From Eudoraea sp. (GTDB lineage Bacteria; Bacteroidota; Bacteroidia; Flavobacteriales; Flavobacteriaceae): a stretch of DNA of 19,462 nucleotides. The notes beneath the pieces are model-generated. The model worked only from the letters and a program-made list of their open reading frames with translations. It was not told the origin of the DNA and did not search any database. The translations under genes and the position numbers were made by a program. The stretch spans positions 1 through 19,462 of the forward strand of contig JABDQS010000208.1 in assembly GCA_013042125.1 (NCBI GenBank), in the 5' to 3' direction. Shown in pieces: positions 1 through 8,272 of the stretch; within the stretch, counting starts at the first letter, position 1, and each line of letters begins with the position of its first letter.

Positions 1-189
1 CTATGGGCCAGCAGGGTCTATCCTTCTCTACCCAATCAATCAGGATCAAGTAACAATACATTTATCTTGAATTGTGAAAAAGGGCTTGCAACAATAGCCA
101 TAACTCATTGGGCGACAGGTTTAATAAAATAACCCTGGTGCGGCAACGTATACTGAGATAGACTGATTATTTTTCTATATTAGTCTCAG

Positions 190-3135
190 ATGTTGGTAAA
201 ATTGACCAAAGTACTGCTCAGCCTTTTTTTGTGTTGCATATCTTCTCATATTTCTGCACAACAGTATAGCTATGTTCAATACAATGCTGACTCTGGAGCC
301 CCTTTTGACAAGGTATCCACCGTTCTTCAGGATCAGGACGGCTTTGTATGGATTGGTAGCCAAAACGGTTTGTATCGGTTTGATGGCAGCAATTTTGACG
401 TTTATAGCATGCATACCAAGAGTCAATTCATTCATCAGATCCATAAACGTGAAGATCAACTGCTGTTTGTAAATGATATGGGCATCTATCAAATTGATGA
501 TCTGCTTAAGCAGCCAAAAGTAACTACTTTACTGGAAGGCACTATAAATGAAACAAACGGACTACCCTTTTATCCCAATGATTTTGCCCTGGGCAAAGAT
601 CAAGACATTTGGCTCGCTCAATCTAATCACAGCGTTGGGAGGTTACAAGAAGGAGATTTCAAAACCTATCGATTTTCCAAAACTATTAAAGCACAAAAGC
701 TCGCGATACATAAAGATTCAGAAGGTGGTATTTGGGTGCTGAGTCCCCTGGATGGTTTATTCTACTATGATAAAACCACAAATACTTTTGAAAAAAAGCT
801 GAACATTAAAAATGGGAAAACCTTATTAATTCACAAGGATCAGCTTTTAGTGGGAAGCGATGCCCTACATGTCTATACAATTCGAGAAAATAAGCTCCAA
901 GCAGAGAAAACAATTGAGCTGGATGATGACCAGATCACAGCGATGTATACAGATCAAAATGATCGATTCATCATTGGGACCGGGAAAGGAAAGTTATTTA
1001 TTATATCCGATCTGAACGATCCTCCACAAACTGTGTATGGAGCCAATGAAGCTCACAGGGTGGAAGAATTAGATTTTGGATATATCCATGAAATTTATGT
1101 AACTAAAGACAGTGTAAGTAATAATGATAAGCTTTGGATTGGTTCGGAAACCGGACTATGGTTGCTCCAACAACAATTTTTCAAAACCGTGAAAAATTTA
1201 CCCCTCAATAATCCTATCAGTATTGCCATTGGAAATGAAGGAAAAGCCTGGGCGCCTATTAATTATTTATACGAGATCTCTCCAGATGAAGATGAATTCA
1301 CTGCAGAGCCCATCTTTGATAATTTACAGGCAAGTGCCGTTGCTCAAGACAAAGCCGGGTTCCTATGGGTGACCACCAGTACCCCGCAAGTTGAATTACT
1401 AAAATATGCCAATAACAAGATCGTTAAACGTTACGATGACTTCCATGACCGGGGAGAGGCCATTTTTAATCTTTATCCGGACAGTGAAGGGAACCTTTGG
1501 TTTTGCCAGGCGCCTTTAAATAAACCTATTATTGGTATTGCAAAGATCAATGCAACCGGGGAAATTAAGTATTACGATGAGACCAAAGGTTTTTCCAGCA
1601 GGGTTCTGGCGATCAAAGAAAGTGCCCTGGGAGAAATATATGCCGTTGGTATCGGAGAAAAAAGTTATTTGTATCGCTTTGATCCGGAGCAGGATCTATT
1701 TGTGAACCTCAGCCCTGCCCTTCCTTTTAAAGCCATCCTGAATTTTGAAGCCCATGACTTAACCATTGACGACCGTGGTATTGTATGGTTAGCAACTACC
1801 GATGGCTTGCTACGTTACGATGCCGAAAAAATTACACTGATCCAAAATGACATTTTAGGTCAGGAAGAAGTGAGAGGAGTAGCGCATTATTCCAATAATA
1901 ATGTGTGGATCTCCACGGCCACTAAAGGACTGGTTTTTCACCAACAAAATGCTTCCACCGTTTTAGGTGAAATAGAAGGATTACCTGCCGTTATAAGTGC
2001 CTACCGATGTATCACCACAGATGCTCAGGGACGCCTTTGGGCAGGTACAGCAGAAGGCTTGGTATACTCACGCATTTCAGCGGCCACTCTTCCCTATTCA
2101 AATTCACCGAGGATAAGAAAAATAATGATCGATCAAAGCGAGTTTACCAAAGGCTTTGAGGAGGTGTTAGAACTAAAAGAGAGTCAAGAGCTCAATTTGC
2201 ACTTAACGAATTTATCCTTTCCTGCCAAAAATGTCCAATACCAATTCAGACTACTTCCAAAAGAAGATAGACAGGTTATGTTGGAAGAACAACTCTGGCA
2301 ATCTAACGGAAATAACAACATCCTCAGCTTACCCCAGATCGAAACAGGTGATTACTACCTGGAATTACGTGCCAGACAACCAGGGGGCTATCAATGGAGT
2401 AAACCCCTGGAAATTCCGATAAACATATTTCTACCATGGTATGTGCAAACATGGTTTGTTTATAGTTCCATTGCTCTGCTACTTTTGCTCATATCGTATT
2501 ATTTTCGATTTTATGTAAAACAACGTTTCAGCAGACTACAACAAGTCCTGAAGTACTCCAATGAAAAGTTGGCCTTGAAGGAGGCCCAACTCAATCTAAA
2601 GATTCAAGAATACAGAGAGCAGCAGGAAGAATTGGATAATGCAAATTCTAATATCCATACCCTTGAACTTTTTATCAAAGAAATTCCCAAAAAGGCATCT
2701 TGGAACGATATAATTACTGCAATGGGCAAGGCCGTTACCCAATCGTTAGAAATAAACGCTTTTGAAATTGCATTTAAAGAAAAAAATGAGATCATACACA
2801 AGGGTTATTCCGACCAGGAACGAAGTGGCTATACCTTTAGAAGTAAGGCCTTCAACCCTAAAAACAGTTTAACATGCTGGGCTATGGCCAACAATCAGGA
2901 AGTCTTAATTAATGACTTCAAAAAGGAGCATATGATATACATTGGAGAAAAAGCTGCTTACCGTTTTAGTTCTTTATTATTTATTCCTTTTAAATTAGAG
3001 AATGATCAGCCGGTAGTATTATGTGCTTACAGTATTAAAAGAGATCAATTCGACCATAATGATCTGGTGATGTTCAGAATTTTAGCTCAGTTCATCTATT
3101 TTTCAATTCGCGAGGAAATAACCAAAAAAGTATGA
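190..3135 (+). CDS. Two-component-regulator-propeller (Reg_prop/Y_Y_Y) membrane sensor with C-terminal GAF-like domain
   Basis: Residues 1-23 are a signal peptide ending at ISA-Q. Residues about 25-630 form a periplasmic beta-propeller with Reg_prop-type strands (for example GFVWIGSQNGLYRFD at 51-65, GIVWLATTDGLLRYD at 530-544, GRLWAGTAEGLVY at 614-626). A Y_Y_Y-like immunoglobulin-fold domain follows at about 675-747, one membrane helix at about 750-772, a cytoplasmic coiled coil at about 780-825, and a GAF-like domain at about 835-978. Family members normally end in a histidine kinase, GGDEF, or AraC/LuxR DNA-binding domain; none is present, so the output must be non-canonical or pass to a partner. 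The stop overlaps the start of the ion-channel gene (ATGA), implying translational coupling. No clear Shine-Dalgarno sequence precedes the ATG, which is normal for Bacteroidota. The domain architecture is seen directly; the ligand and output are unknown. Confidence 0.9.
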   Translation: MLVKLTKVLLSLFLCCISSHISAQQYSYVQYNADSGAPFDKVSTVLQDQDGFVWIGSQNGLYRFDGSNFDVYSMHTKSQFIHQIHKREDQLLFVNDMGIYQIDDLLKQPKVTTLLEGTINETNGLPFYPNDFALGKDQDIWLAQSNHSVGRLQEGDFKTYRFSKTIKAQKLAIHKDSEGGIWVLSPLDGLFYYDKTTNTFEKKLNIKNGKTLLIHKDQLLVGSDALHVYTIRENKLQAEKTIELDDDQITAMYTDQNDRFIIGTGKGKLFIISDLNDPPQTVYGANEAHRVEELDFGYIHEIYVTKDSVSNNDKLWIGSETGLWLLQQQFFKTVKNLPLNNPISIAIGNEGKAWAPINYLYEISPDEDEFTAEPIFDNLQASAVAQDKAGFLWVTTSTPQVELLKYANNKIVKRYDDFHDRGEAIFNLYPDSEGNLWFCQAPLNKPIIGIAKINATGEIKYYDETKGFSSRVLAIKESALGEIYAVGIGEKSYLYRFDPEQDLFVNLSPALPFKAILNFEAHDLTIDDRGIVWLATTDGLLRYDAEKITLIQNDILGQEEVRGVAHYSNNNVWISTATKGLVFHQQNASTVLGEIEGLPAVISAYRCITTDAQGRLWAGTAEGLVYSRISAATLPYSNSPRIRKIMIDQSEFTKGFEEVLELKESQELNLHLTNLSFPAKNVQYQFRLLPKEDRQVMLEEQLWQSNGNNNILSLPQIETGDYYLELRARQPGGYQWSKPLEIPINIFLPWYVQTWFVYSSIALLLLLISYYFRFYVKQRFSRLQQVLKYSNEKLALKEAQLNLKIQEYREQQEELDNANSNIHTLELFIKEIPKKASWNDIITAMGKAVTQSLEINAFEIAFKEKNEIIHKGYSDQERSGYTFRSKAFNPKNSLTCWAMANNQEVLINDFKKEHMIYIGEKAAYRFSSLLFIPFKLENDQPVVLCAYSIKRDQFDHNDLVMFRILAQFIYFSIREEITKKV

Positions 3136-4214
3136 AGAATCAATGGTTTCACATAGTGATCTTGTTATTCTTTTGTGGGAATAGTTTGCATGCCTTTGCT
3201 GAAAGAGATACGCTTACCGTAGGGATCTACCACAATCCCCCTTTTGTGATCAAAACCCAGGATGATGGTTTTGAAGGATTGAGTATTGAATTATGGGAAA
3301 ACATAGCACAGTCTGCGGACCTCAACTATCGTTATGAAGTATATTCTGATTTCATAGGTATTTTGAAAAGACTTGAGTACCGGGATATTGATCTAACCAT
3401 TAACCCGATGGATGTGAATTATTCGCGGGTTGATAAATTTGATATGACGCAGCCCTATTTCATTTCCAGTATTGGTGTAGCTATACCATACTTGAACCGC
3501 TCACCATTAACCGTTTTTATCAGTAATATTTTCTCACTAGCTTTTTTTGAAATTATAGTGTTACTCATTCTTGTCATTTTTGTCTTTGGCTTTTTTCTAT
3601 GGCTCGTTGAACGCAGGCACAATAAATTTCAATTCCGTCCCGGTCTGTTGGGCCTTTTTGACGGGTTATGGTGGTCTGCAGTTACCATGACAACTGTGGG
3701 TTATGGTGACAAAGCTCCCAAGTCGAATGTAGGCAAAGCGATCGCCATTATCTGGATGTTTACTGCAGTGATCATTATTTCTAGTTTTACTGCCGGTATT
3801 GCGTCTACTCTAACAATTAGCGGATTACAAACCGACATACAAAACCCCGAGGATATTCGATTGGTGAAAAATATCTCAGTTGTGGGTGCTTCCACCGGAG
3901 AGTCCTATTTATTGCAAGAAGACATCCCTGTCCATAAGACGTATGCCTCACCTATTCTTGCCCTCAGGGCACTTGCTAAAAAAGAAAATGATGTGCTGCT
4001 GTACGACCGGACCATTTTACAGTATTACATTAATCGACTTTCATTAGATGAAAAGGTGAAGCTATTACCCTTCACTCTGAAAGAGCATTACCAAAGTTTT
4101 ATGTTACCAAAGAACCACCCTGATTTTGACCTGATCAATGTTGGTTTGATGAAGGAGATACAGAAGGAACGCTGGGGAGATTTGCAAAGAAAGTATGATG
4201 TTAAGGGGAAATAG
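3132..4214 (+). CDS. GluR0-like ligand-gated potassium channel (ionotropic glutamate receptor family)
   Basis: Residues 1-23 are a signal peptide. Residues 26-120 are the first lobe (S1) of a bacterial solute-binding protein family 3 domain. M1 follows at about 134-160, a pore loop at 176-195 with the K+ filter TVGYGD (188-193), and M2 at about 201-229. The second ligand lobe (S2) spans about 241-356. This S1-M1-P-M2-S2 order is that of Synechocystis GluR0. Arg99, in the context SRVDKFDMTQPYF, lines up with the agonist alpha-carboxylate-binding Arg of iGluRs. Asp292, in VLLYDRTILQYYI, lines up with the acidic residue that binds the agonist amino group. SFTAGIASTLT at 218-228, at the end of M2, resembles the eukaryotic SYTANLAAFLT gating motif. 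An amino-acid ligand and K+ selectivity are therefore inferred. The gene overlaps the propeller sensor by 4 bp. Confidence 0.93.
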   Translation: MKNQWFHIVILLFFCGNSLHAFAERDTLTVGIYHNPPFVIKTQDDGFEGLSIELWENIAQSADLNYRYEVYSDFIGILKRLEYRDIDLTINPMDVNYSRVDKFDMTQPYFISSIGVAIPYLNRSPLTVFISNIFSLAFFEIIVLLILVIFVFGFFLWLVERRHNKFQFRPGLLGLFDGLWWSAVTMTTVGYGDKAPKSNVGKAIAIIWMFTAVIIISSFTAGIASTLTISGLQTDIQNPEDIRLVKNISVVGASTGESYLLQEDIPVHKTYASPILALRALAKKENDVLLYDRTILQYYINRLSLDEKVKLLPFTLKEHYQSFMLPKNHPDFDLINVGLMKEIQKERWGDLQRKYDVKGK

Positions 4215-4254
4215 TATCAGAATAAAGCCGGTTTATTTATAAAATTTAACAGAA

Positions 4255-5517
4255 ATGAATTTCTTTAAAAACAGAGGATCAATCTACACACTTATCATTA
4301 TCCTGGGCTTCCTTGGGTGTAAGTCGGCCACTCAATGGCAAGGGCAGGCACCGATCAGGAAGGTCAGCACTAAAACGGTACCTGTTCAACGGCAGTACAA
4401 AGGTATTTTTGATCTTGGGGATGGCGTATATGTATCTAATGATTACAGCGGTGCCCGTATGAATGGTGTGGCGCGTACCAACGATACCCTAATTTCTGTT
4501 TTGATAACTTCTGAGAATTTGCCCATTAATCCAAGCCCCTGGTATGGCTTTAAAATATGGTCAGAAAGTGAAAAAGATCTGTATGTGAAACTCACCTATA
4601 ATGAAGATGCCTTTCACAGGTACTTCCCAAAACTCAGTGAAAATGGTTCTAATTGGGAAGCCTTGGATTCCCTGAAGTATACCTCGGTAAAGAAGTTCTT
4701 TAACGAACGAGAATTGGCAGAAAGCATTACAATGCAGCTGTCGGTGAACACAGACACACTGTGGATCTCTGCTCAGGAATTGATCACCTCCTCAGTTGTC
4801 GATAGCTGGTCGGATACATTGTTGCGTAATCCTTTTATTTCAAAATCTGCTATTGGGGAAAGTAACGAGGGGCGACCCATTAATTTGCTAAAAATTGGCG
4901 AAAGCGACGATCAAAGAATGATCATGGTGATTTCCAGACAGCACCCACCGGAGGTAACCGGGTTTTTAGCCATGCAGGCGTTCATTGAAACCCTTTGCGC
5001 AGATACAGACATTGCAAAACGTTTCAGGGCAAGATATAACACCTATGTGGTTCCTCTTGTAAATCCGGATGGCGTGGATAATGGCCATTGGCGACATAAT
5101 TATGGCGGAATTGATCTGAATAGGGATTGGGAGAGTTTTAATCAACCGGAGACTCGCTCTATCCGGGATTTTATGAAACAGAAAGTAGTACAAACGGGCG
5201 GTAAATTTTATTTTGGAGTCGATTTTCATTCAACCTGGGAAGATATTTTCTATACGATCACCCCTGAATTAAAAGGAAACATGCCCGGCCTGGTACCCAA
5301 GGTAATTGCCGGCCTGGAAGGTGAGTTCCCGGGTTACAAACCCAATATAAGGCCCAGTCCCGGAACGGGTAATAAAATTAATTCTACGGCTTTCTTCTTT
5401 TTCGAATTTGGGGCCGAGTCGTTTACATACGAGGTTGGTGACAACACACCCCGGGAATTTGTTCGTAAAAAAGGAGAAACTACAGCCATGAAATTAATGG
5501 AGGAACTATTGAAATAA
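4255..5517 (+). CDS. M14 family zinc carboxypeptidase lipoprotein (cytosolic-carboxypeptidase-like N domain)
   Basis: The start is a short signal sequence ending in a lipobox-like FLGC, giving Cys22 as the lipidation site. The -3 Phe is slightly unusual. Residues about 50-180 form a beta-rich N domain with INPSPWYGF (91-99), characteristic of the N domain of CCP/AGBL-type M14 enzymes. The catalytic domain (about 195-420) has zinc ligands His230 and Glu233 (HPPE), substrate-binding GGIDLNRDW (Asn289, Arg290), the third zinc ligand His325 (DFHS), and catalytic Glu393 (TYEVGD). All key residues are present, so it should be active as a surface or periplasmic exopeptidase removing C-terminal residues. 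It lies 40 bp after the channel gene, with only a weak A/T hairpin (AATAAA/TTTATT, 4221-4237) between, so cotranscription is possible. CCP relatives favour C-terminal glutamate; the specificity here cannot be read from sequence. Confidence 0.9.
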   Translation: MNFFKNRGSIYTLIIILGFLGCKSATQWQGQAPIRKVSTKTVPVQRQYKGIFDLGDGVYVSNDYSGARMNGVARTNDTLISVLITSENLPINPSPWYGFKIWSESEKDLYVKLTYNEDAFHRYFPKLSENGSNWEALDSLKYTSVKKFFNERELAESITMQLSVNTDTLWISAQELITSSVVDSWSDTLLRNPFISKSAIGESNEGRPINLLKIGESDDQRMIMVISRQHPPEVTGFLAMQAFIETLCADTDIAKRFRARYNTYVVPLVNPDGVDNGHWRHNYGGIDLNRDWESFNQPETRSIRDFMKQKVVQTGGKFYFGVDFHSTWEDIFYTITPELKGNMPGLVPKVIAGLEGEFPGYKPNIRPSPGTGNKINSTAFFFFEFGAESFTYEVGDNTPREFVRKKGETTAMKLMEELLK

Positions 5518-5536
5518 AAGATTAACTAAGTTAGAT

Positions 5537-5884
5537 ATGGAAATAAAAGACAACCACATAAGTTACATTGAATTTAAGGCCAAAGACCTTGAAAAAACAA
5601 AGAAATTCTATTCAGCCTGTTTTCATTGGTCCTTTACAGATTATGGAGAATGGTATGTTTCTTTTTCGGAAAGCGGACTTTATGGTGGCTTTGAAAGAAC
5701 TGAAAATGACATTGTAAATGGTGCACTGGTTGTTTTATATCACAAAGACCTGAAACTGATCAAAAGTAAGATCATAACTGCCGGCGGTAACATAACAAAA
5801 GACATATTCTCTTTTCCGGGTGGTCGCAGATTCCATTTTACTGATCCCTCAGGAAATGAATTAGCTGTTTGGTCTGACAACTAA
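5537..5884 (+). CDS. VOC family (glyoxalase/bleomycin-resistance fold) protein
   Basis: This 115-residue protein has the betaalpha-beta-beta-beta pattern of the vicinal oxygen chelate fold twice: an opening strand HISYIEFKAKDLEKTKKFY (7-25) and a closing half ending in FHFTDPSGNELAVW (about 99-112). The DPSGNELAVW ending is typical of glyoxalase-like proteins in Bacteroidota. It is cytosolic, with no signal peptide. It starts 19 bp after the M14 peptidase stop, so it may share that transcript, although no functional link is evident. The substrate cannot be assigned: members include lyases, dioxygenases and drug-binding proteins. Confidence 0.88.
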   Translation: MEIKDNHISYIEFKAKDLEKTKKFYSACFHWSFTDYGEWYVSFSESGLYGGFERTENDIVNGALVVLYHKDLKLIKSKIITAGGNITKDIFSFPGGRRFHFTDPSGNELAVWSDN

Positions 5885-5931
5885 CATGAACTAAGAACAC
5901 AAACCCAAGCAAAACAGCTGCATATAAAAAC

Positions 5932-6660
5932 ATGTCAAAGGAATATGACGAAATTACGGCATTCCATTACGCGGCATATCGTCCTTCCCTGCATTCAAGA
6001 ATCTTAAGCAACTTCTTTGCAGGAAATAGTAAATACGCTCTTGGCTTAGATGTAGGATGTGGTACAGGACATTCCTCAATTGCAATAGTAGCTTATTGTA
6101 AGAAGGTCATAGGGATTGATCCAAGTAAAGACATGTTACAAAGATCTCTTGCCCACCCTGGTGTGGAATACATACTGTACGATCGTAAAAATCTTGATTT
6201 TGCAAATGATCAATTCGACATAATTACTTTTGCGGGTTCCCTTTATTACGCAAAATCCCAACAGCTACTGAATGAAATAGTAAGGGTATGTAAGGATGAT
6301 GCGAGAATTCTGGTCTATGATTTTGAAATACCCCTGGACAAAATACTTCAGCTCTTGAAGGTTGGGAGCCATTCAAAACAACCATCTGAATATGATCATC
6401 AGGTAAATTTTTCCGGCCTTGATCAAAAAAGTATAACGCTGGAAAAGGAACTAAGCCAGTCATTTTCAATAAACATATCAATATCAAATCTCTCTCATTT
6501 ATTATTATCTTCTAAGGATAATTATACTGTTCTTAGAAAGAAATTTGGGGATGGTGATCTCTACATTAAAGTATCGCAAAAATTACATACGGTCCTAAAT
6601 TCTGAAAAGACAGCTGTTAAAGCCATGACGTATTCAACATTTTACAGTGTTATAAAATGA
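5932..6660 (+). CDS. Class I SAM-dependent methyltransferase (Methyltransf_11 type)
   Basis: Motif I, GLDVGCGTG, is at residues 38-46, followed by an acidic strand-2 residue in IGIDPSKDML (Asp63) that should bind the SAM ribose. Motif IV-like FDIITFAGSLYY is at about 95-106, and VRVCKDDARILVYDF (117-131) is the usual post-motif strand. At 242 residues it is full length for the UbiE/Methyltransf_11 group. The C-terminal half (about 150-242) is not diagnostic and sets the unknown acceptor. The stop overlaps the next gene's start (ATGA), so the two are translationally coupled. The product is probably cytosolic. A small-molecule acceptor is likely but inferred only from the family. Confidence 0.9.
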   Translation: MSKEYDEITAFHYAAYRPSLHSRILSNFFAGNSKYALGLDVGCGTGHSSIAIVAYCKKVIGIDPSKDMLQRSLAHPGVEYILYDRKNLDFANDQFDIITFAGSLYYAKSQQLLNEIVRVCKDDARILVYDFEIPLDKILQLLKVGSHSKQPSEYDHQVNFSGLDQKSITLEKELSQSFSINISISNLSHLLLSSKDNYTVLRKKFGDGDLYIKVSQKLHTVLNSEKTAVKAMTYSTFYSVIK

Positions 6661-7193
6661 GAACCCTGATAGAAACAGATAGATTATTAATACGAGAGAT
6701 CACTCCGGTTGACAAAGAGGATCTATTTGTCCTGCATTCTGATCCGGACGTACAAAAATATACGGGAGAAGCTGTGGTTGAGTCTGTGGAAGAAATAGAA
6801 AAAGCCATTGAGGAAAGAATTGAGCATTACAAGCAATTCGGTTTTGGAAGGTGGGCCATAGTTTTAAAGGATGGAATGCAATTTACAGGCTGGGCAGGCT
6901 TGCTGTACCTGCCAGAATTTGATGAAATTGATCTTGGTTATAGATTCCTGCCACAATATTGGGGGAAAGGGATCGCCACAGAGGCATCTCATGCAATTCT
7001 TAACTACGGTTTTGAAACACTCAAATTAGATAAGATCGTGGCCATTGCAATGAAAGAAAATATAGCATCGATAAAGGTGATGGAAAAAGTAGGAATGGAA
7101 TTCTATAAAGTTGCTCCTTATGAAGCAGGGGAGAAAGATGCAGTTTGGTATAAGTGCGACCAAAACATAATTTCAAGAAATAAATCGCAATAA
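6657..7193 (+). CDS. GNAT family N-acetyltransferase (RimJ/RimL-like)
   Basis: The 178-residue protein opens with TDRLLIREITPVDKEDLF (7-24), the standard N-terminal strand and helix of RimJ/RimL-type GNAT enzymes. It has the acetyl-CoA pyrophosphate-binding stretch QYWGKGIATEA (100-110) and the later NIASIKVMEKVGMEF (135-149), where the Asn and the aromatic residues are conserved in the family. It transfers an acetyl group from acetyl-CoA to an amine. Whether the target is a protein N-terminus, an amino acid or a drug cannot be told. It overlaps the upstream methyltransferase by 4 bp, which suggests joint production, but no known pathway pairs the two. Confidence 0.92.
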   Translation: MRTLIETDRLLIREITPVDKEDLFVLHSDPDVQKYTGEAVVESVEEIEKAIEERIEHYKQFGFGRWAIVLKDGMQFTGWAGLLYLPEFDEIDLGYRFLPQYWGKGIATEASHAILNYGFETLKLDKIVAIAMKENIASIKVMEKVGMEFYKVAPYEAGEKDAVWYKCDQNIISRNKSQ

Positions 7194-7232
7194 TCACGTA
7201 CCTTAATCAGGGATTTAGATAAAACTAAAATT

Positions 7233-8201
7233 ATGAAAACATCAATATCGATTTTAGGCAATCTTTTGCTAACACTAGTTTTATCTAACTGTTTCGCACA
7301 ACAAGCAATAATTACAAAGATTACTGATGACGACACAGATTATACCGGACCTATGATAGATATGCATAGCCATGCTTTTAATGAGAACAGTTCATTCAGT
7401 CTTATGTTAGGAAAGGAAATGGATCTTGCTATGACCGGTAAGATCTATAAAGCATCTGCTTCTATGGAAAAACTGAGGGAAGAAACACTAGCTAAATTCG
7501 AAGAATACAATATTGTGAAAGCAATGGTGTCACAAGGAGAACTATGGTACGAATTCGCTCCGGAGAAGGTGATCATTGGAAATAATCATTTTCTGTCCAT
7601 AGAGGAACTAAGGCTTAAACACAAAGAAGGAAAGTTAGATGTATTGGGGGAAGTAGCTCCTAACTATCAGGGCATCTTGCCTACCGACGACTCCTTGAAG
7701 GATTACTACGATCTTGCTGAAGAATTAGGTGTCCCCATTGCCTATCATTTATTTCCCGGTGGACCTCCGGGAGGCGCCTATATCATGTATCCTGAAATAA
7801 GGGCATTTCAAGGTAAGCCACTGCAATTAGAAGAAATTCTGTTCTCACACCCGCGAATGAAAATCTATATAATGCATGCAGGTTGGCCATATTTGGAAGA
7901 CATGAAGGCACTTATGTATGCACATCCGCAGGTGTACGTAGATCTTGGAGTGATAGATTGGGTATTGCCAGTTAAGGAATTTCATCACTTCCTTAAAGGC
8001 CTGGTAGATGCTGGTTTTGGTAAAAGGATCATGTTCGGTACAGACTCAATGATATGGGTAGATACCATTGATGATGCCATTGCCGCAATTAATTCCGCAG
8101 ATTTTCTTTCCATGGAACAAAAAGAAGACATATTTTACAACAATGCTGCAAGGTTCTTGAACTTAACAGATGAAGAAATTAAGAAACATAAAGGTCAATA
8201 A
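7233..8201 (+). CDS. Secreted amidohydrolase family protein (metal-dependent hydrolase, TIM barrel)
   Basis: Residues 1-22 are a signal peptide (cleavage after CFA, before QQ), so the enzyme acts in the periplasm or outside. The barrel starts at MIDMHSHAF, with the metal-binding HxH at His45 and His47. Further candidate ligands are His172 (AYHLFPGG), His215 (IYIMHAGWP) and Asp271 (MFGTDSMIW), which is the order expected for the amidohydrolase_2 (ACMSD-like) group. At 322 residues it is full length. The reaction could be decarboxylation or hydrolysis of an amide, lactone or similar bond; nothing here fixes the substrate. It sits directly before gamma-glutamyltransferase on the same strand with a 71 bp gap. 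Export of an ACMSD-like barrel is somewhat unusual, since better known members are cytosolic. Confidence 0.88.
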   Translation: MKTSISILGNLLLTLVLSNCFAQQAIITKITDDDTDYTGPMIDMHSHAFNENSSFSLMLGKEMDLAMTGKIYKASASMEKLREETLAKFEEYNIVKAMVSQGELWYEFAPEKVIIGNNHFLSIEELRLKHKEGKLDVLGEVAPNYQGILPTDDSLKDYYDLAEELGVPIAYHLFPGGPPGGAYIMYPEIRAFQGKPLQLEEILFSHPRMKIYIMHAGWPYLEDMKALMYAHPQVYVDLGVIDWVLPVKEFHHFLKGLVDAGFGKRIMFGTDSMIWVDTIDDAIAAINSADFLSMEQKEDIFYNNAARFLNLTDEEIKKHKGQ

Positions 8202-8272
8202 ACTGAAGCGCAATAGGTTAATTAATATCCTATTTACATCCAAATCCTATTAATCTGTCTTTTTAAAAACCC

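Noticed and set aside
1..132. Possible C-terminal tail of an upstream plus-strand gene: frame 1 is open to a TAA at 130-132, and frame 2 is open to a TGA at 68-70 with a protein-like end.
   Set aside because: Two competing frames, both short, and neither shows a recognisable motif; 22-43 open codons at the edge are not enough to call a gene.
168..183. AT-rich sequences TATTTTTC and TATATTAG as a promoter for the first gene.
   Set aside because: Neither matches TAnnTTTG, no paired -33 TTTG is present, and both lie too close to the ATG.
4221..4237. Hairpin AATAAA-GCCGG-TTTATT after the channel gene as a terminator.
   Set aside because: The stem is only six A/T pairs and no good T-tract follows; it is unlikely to stop transcription.
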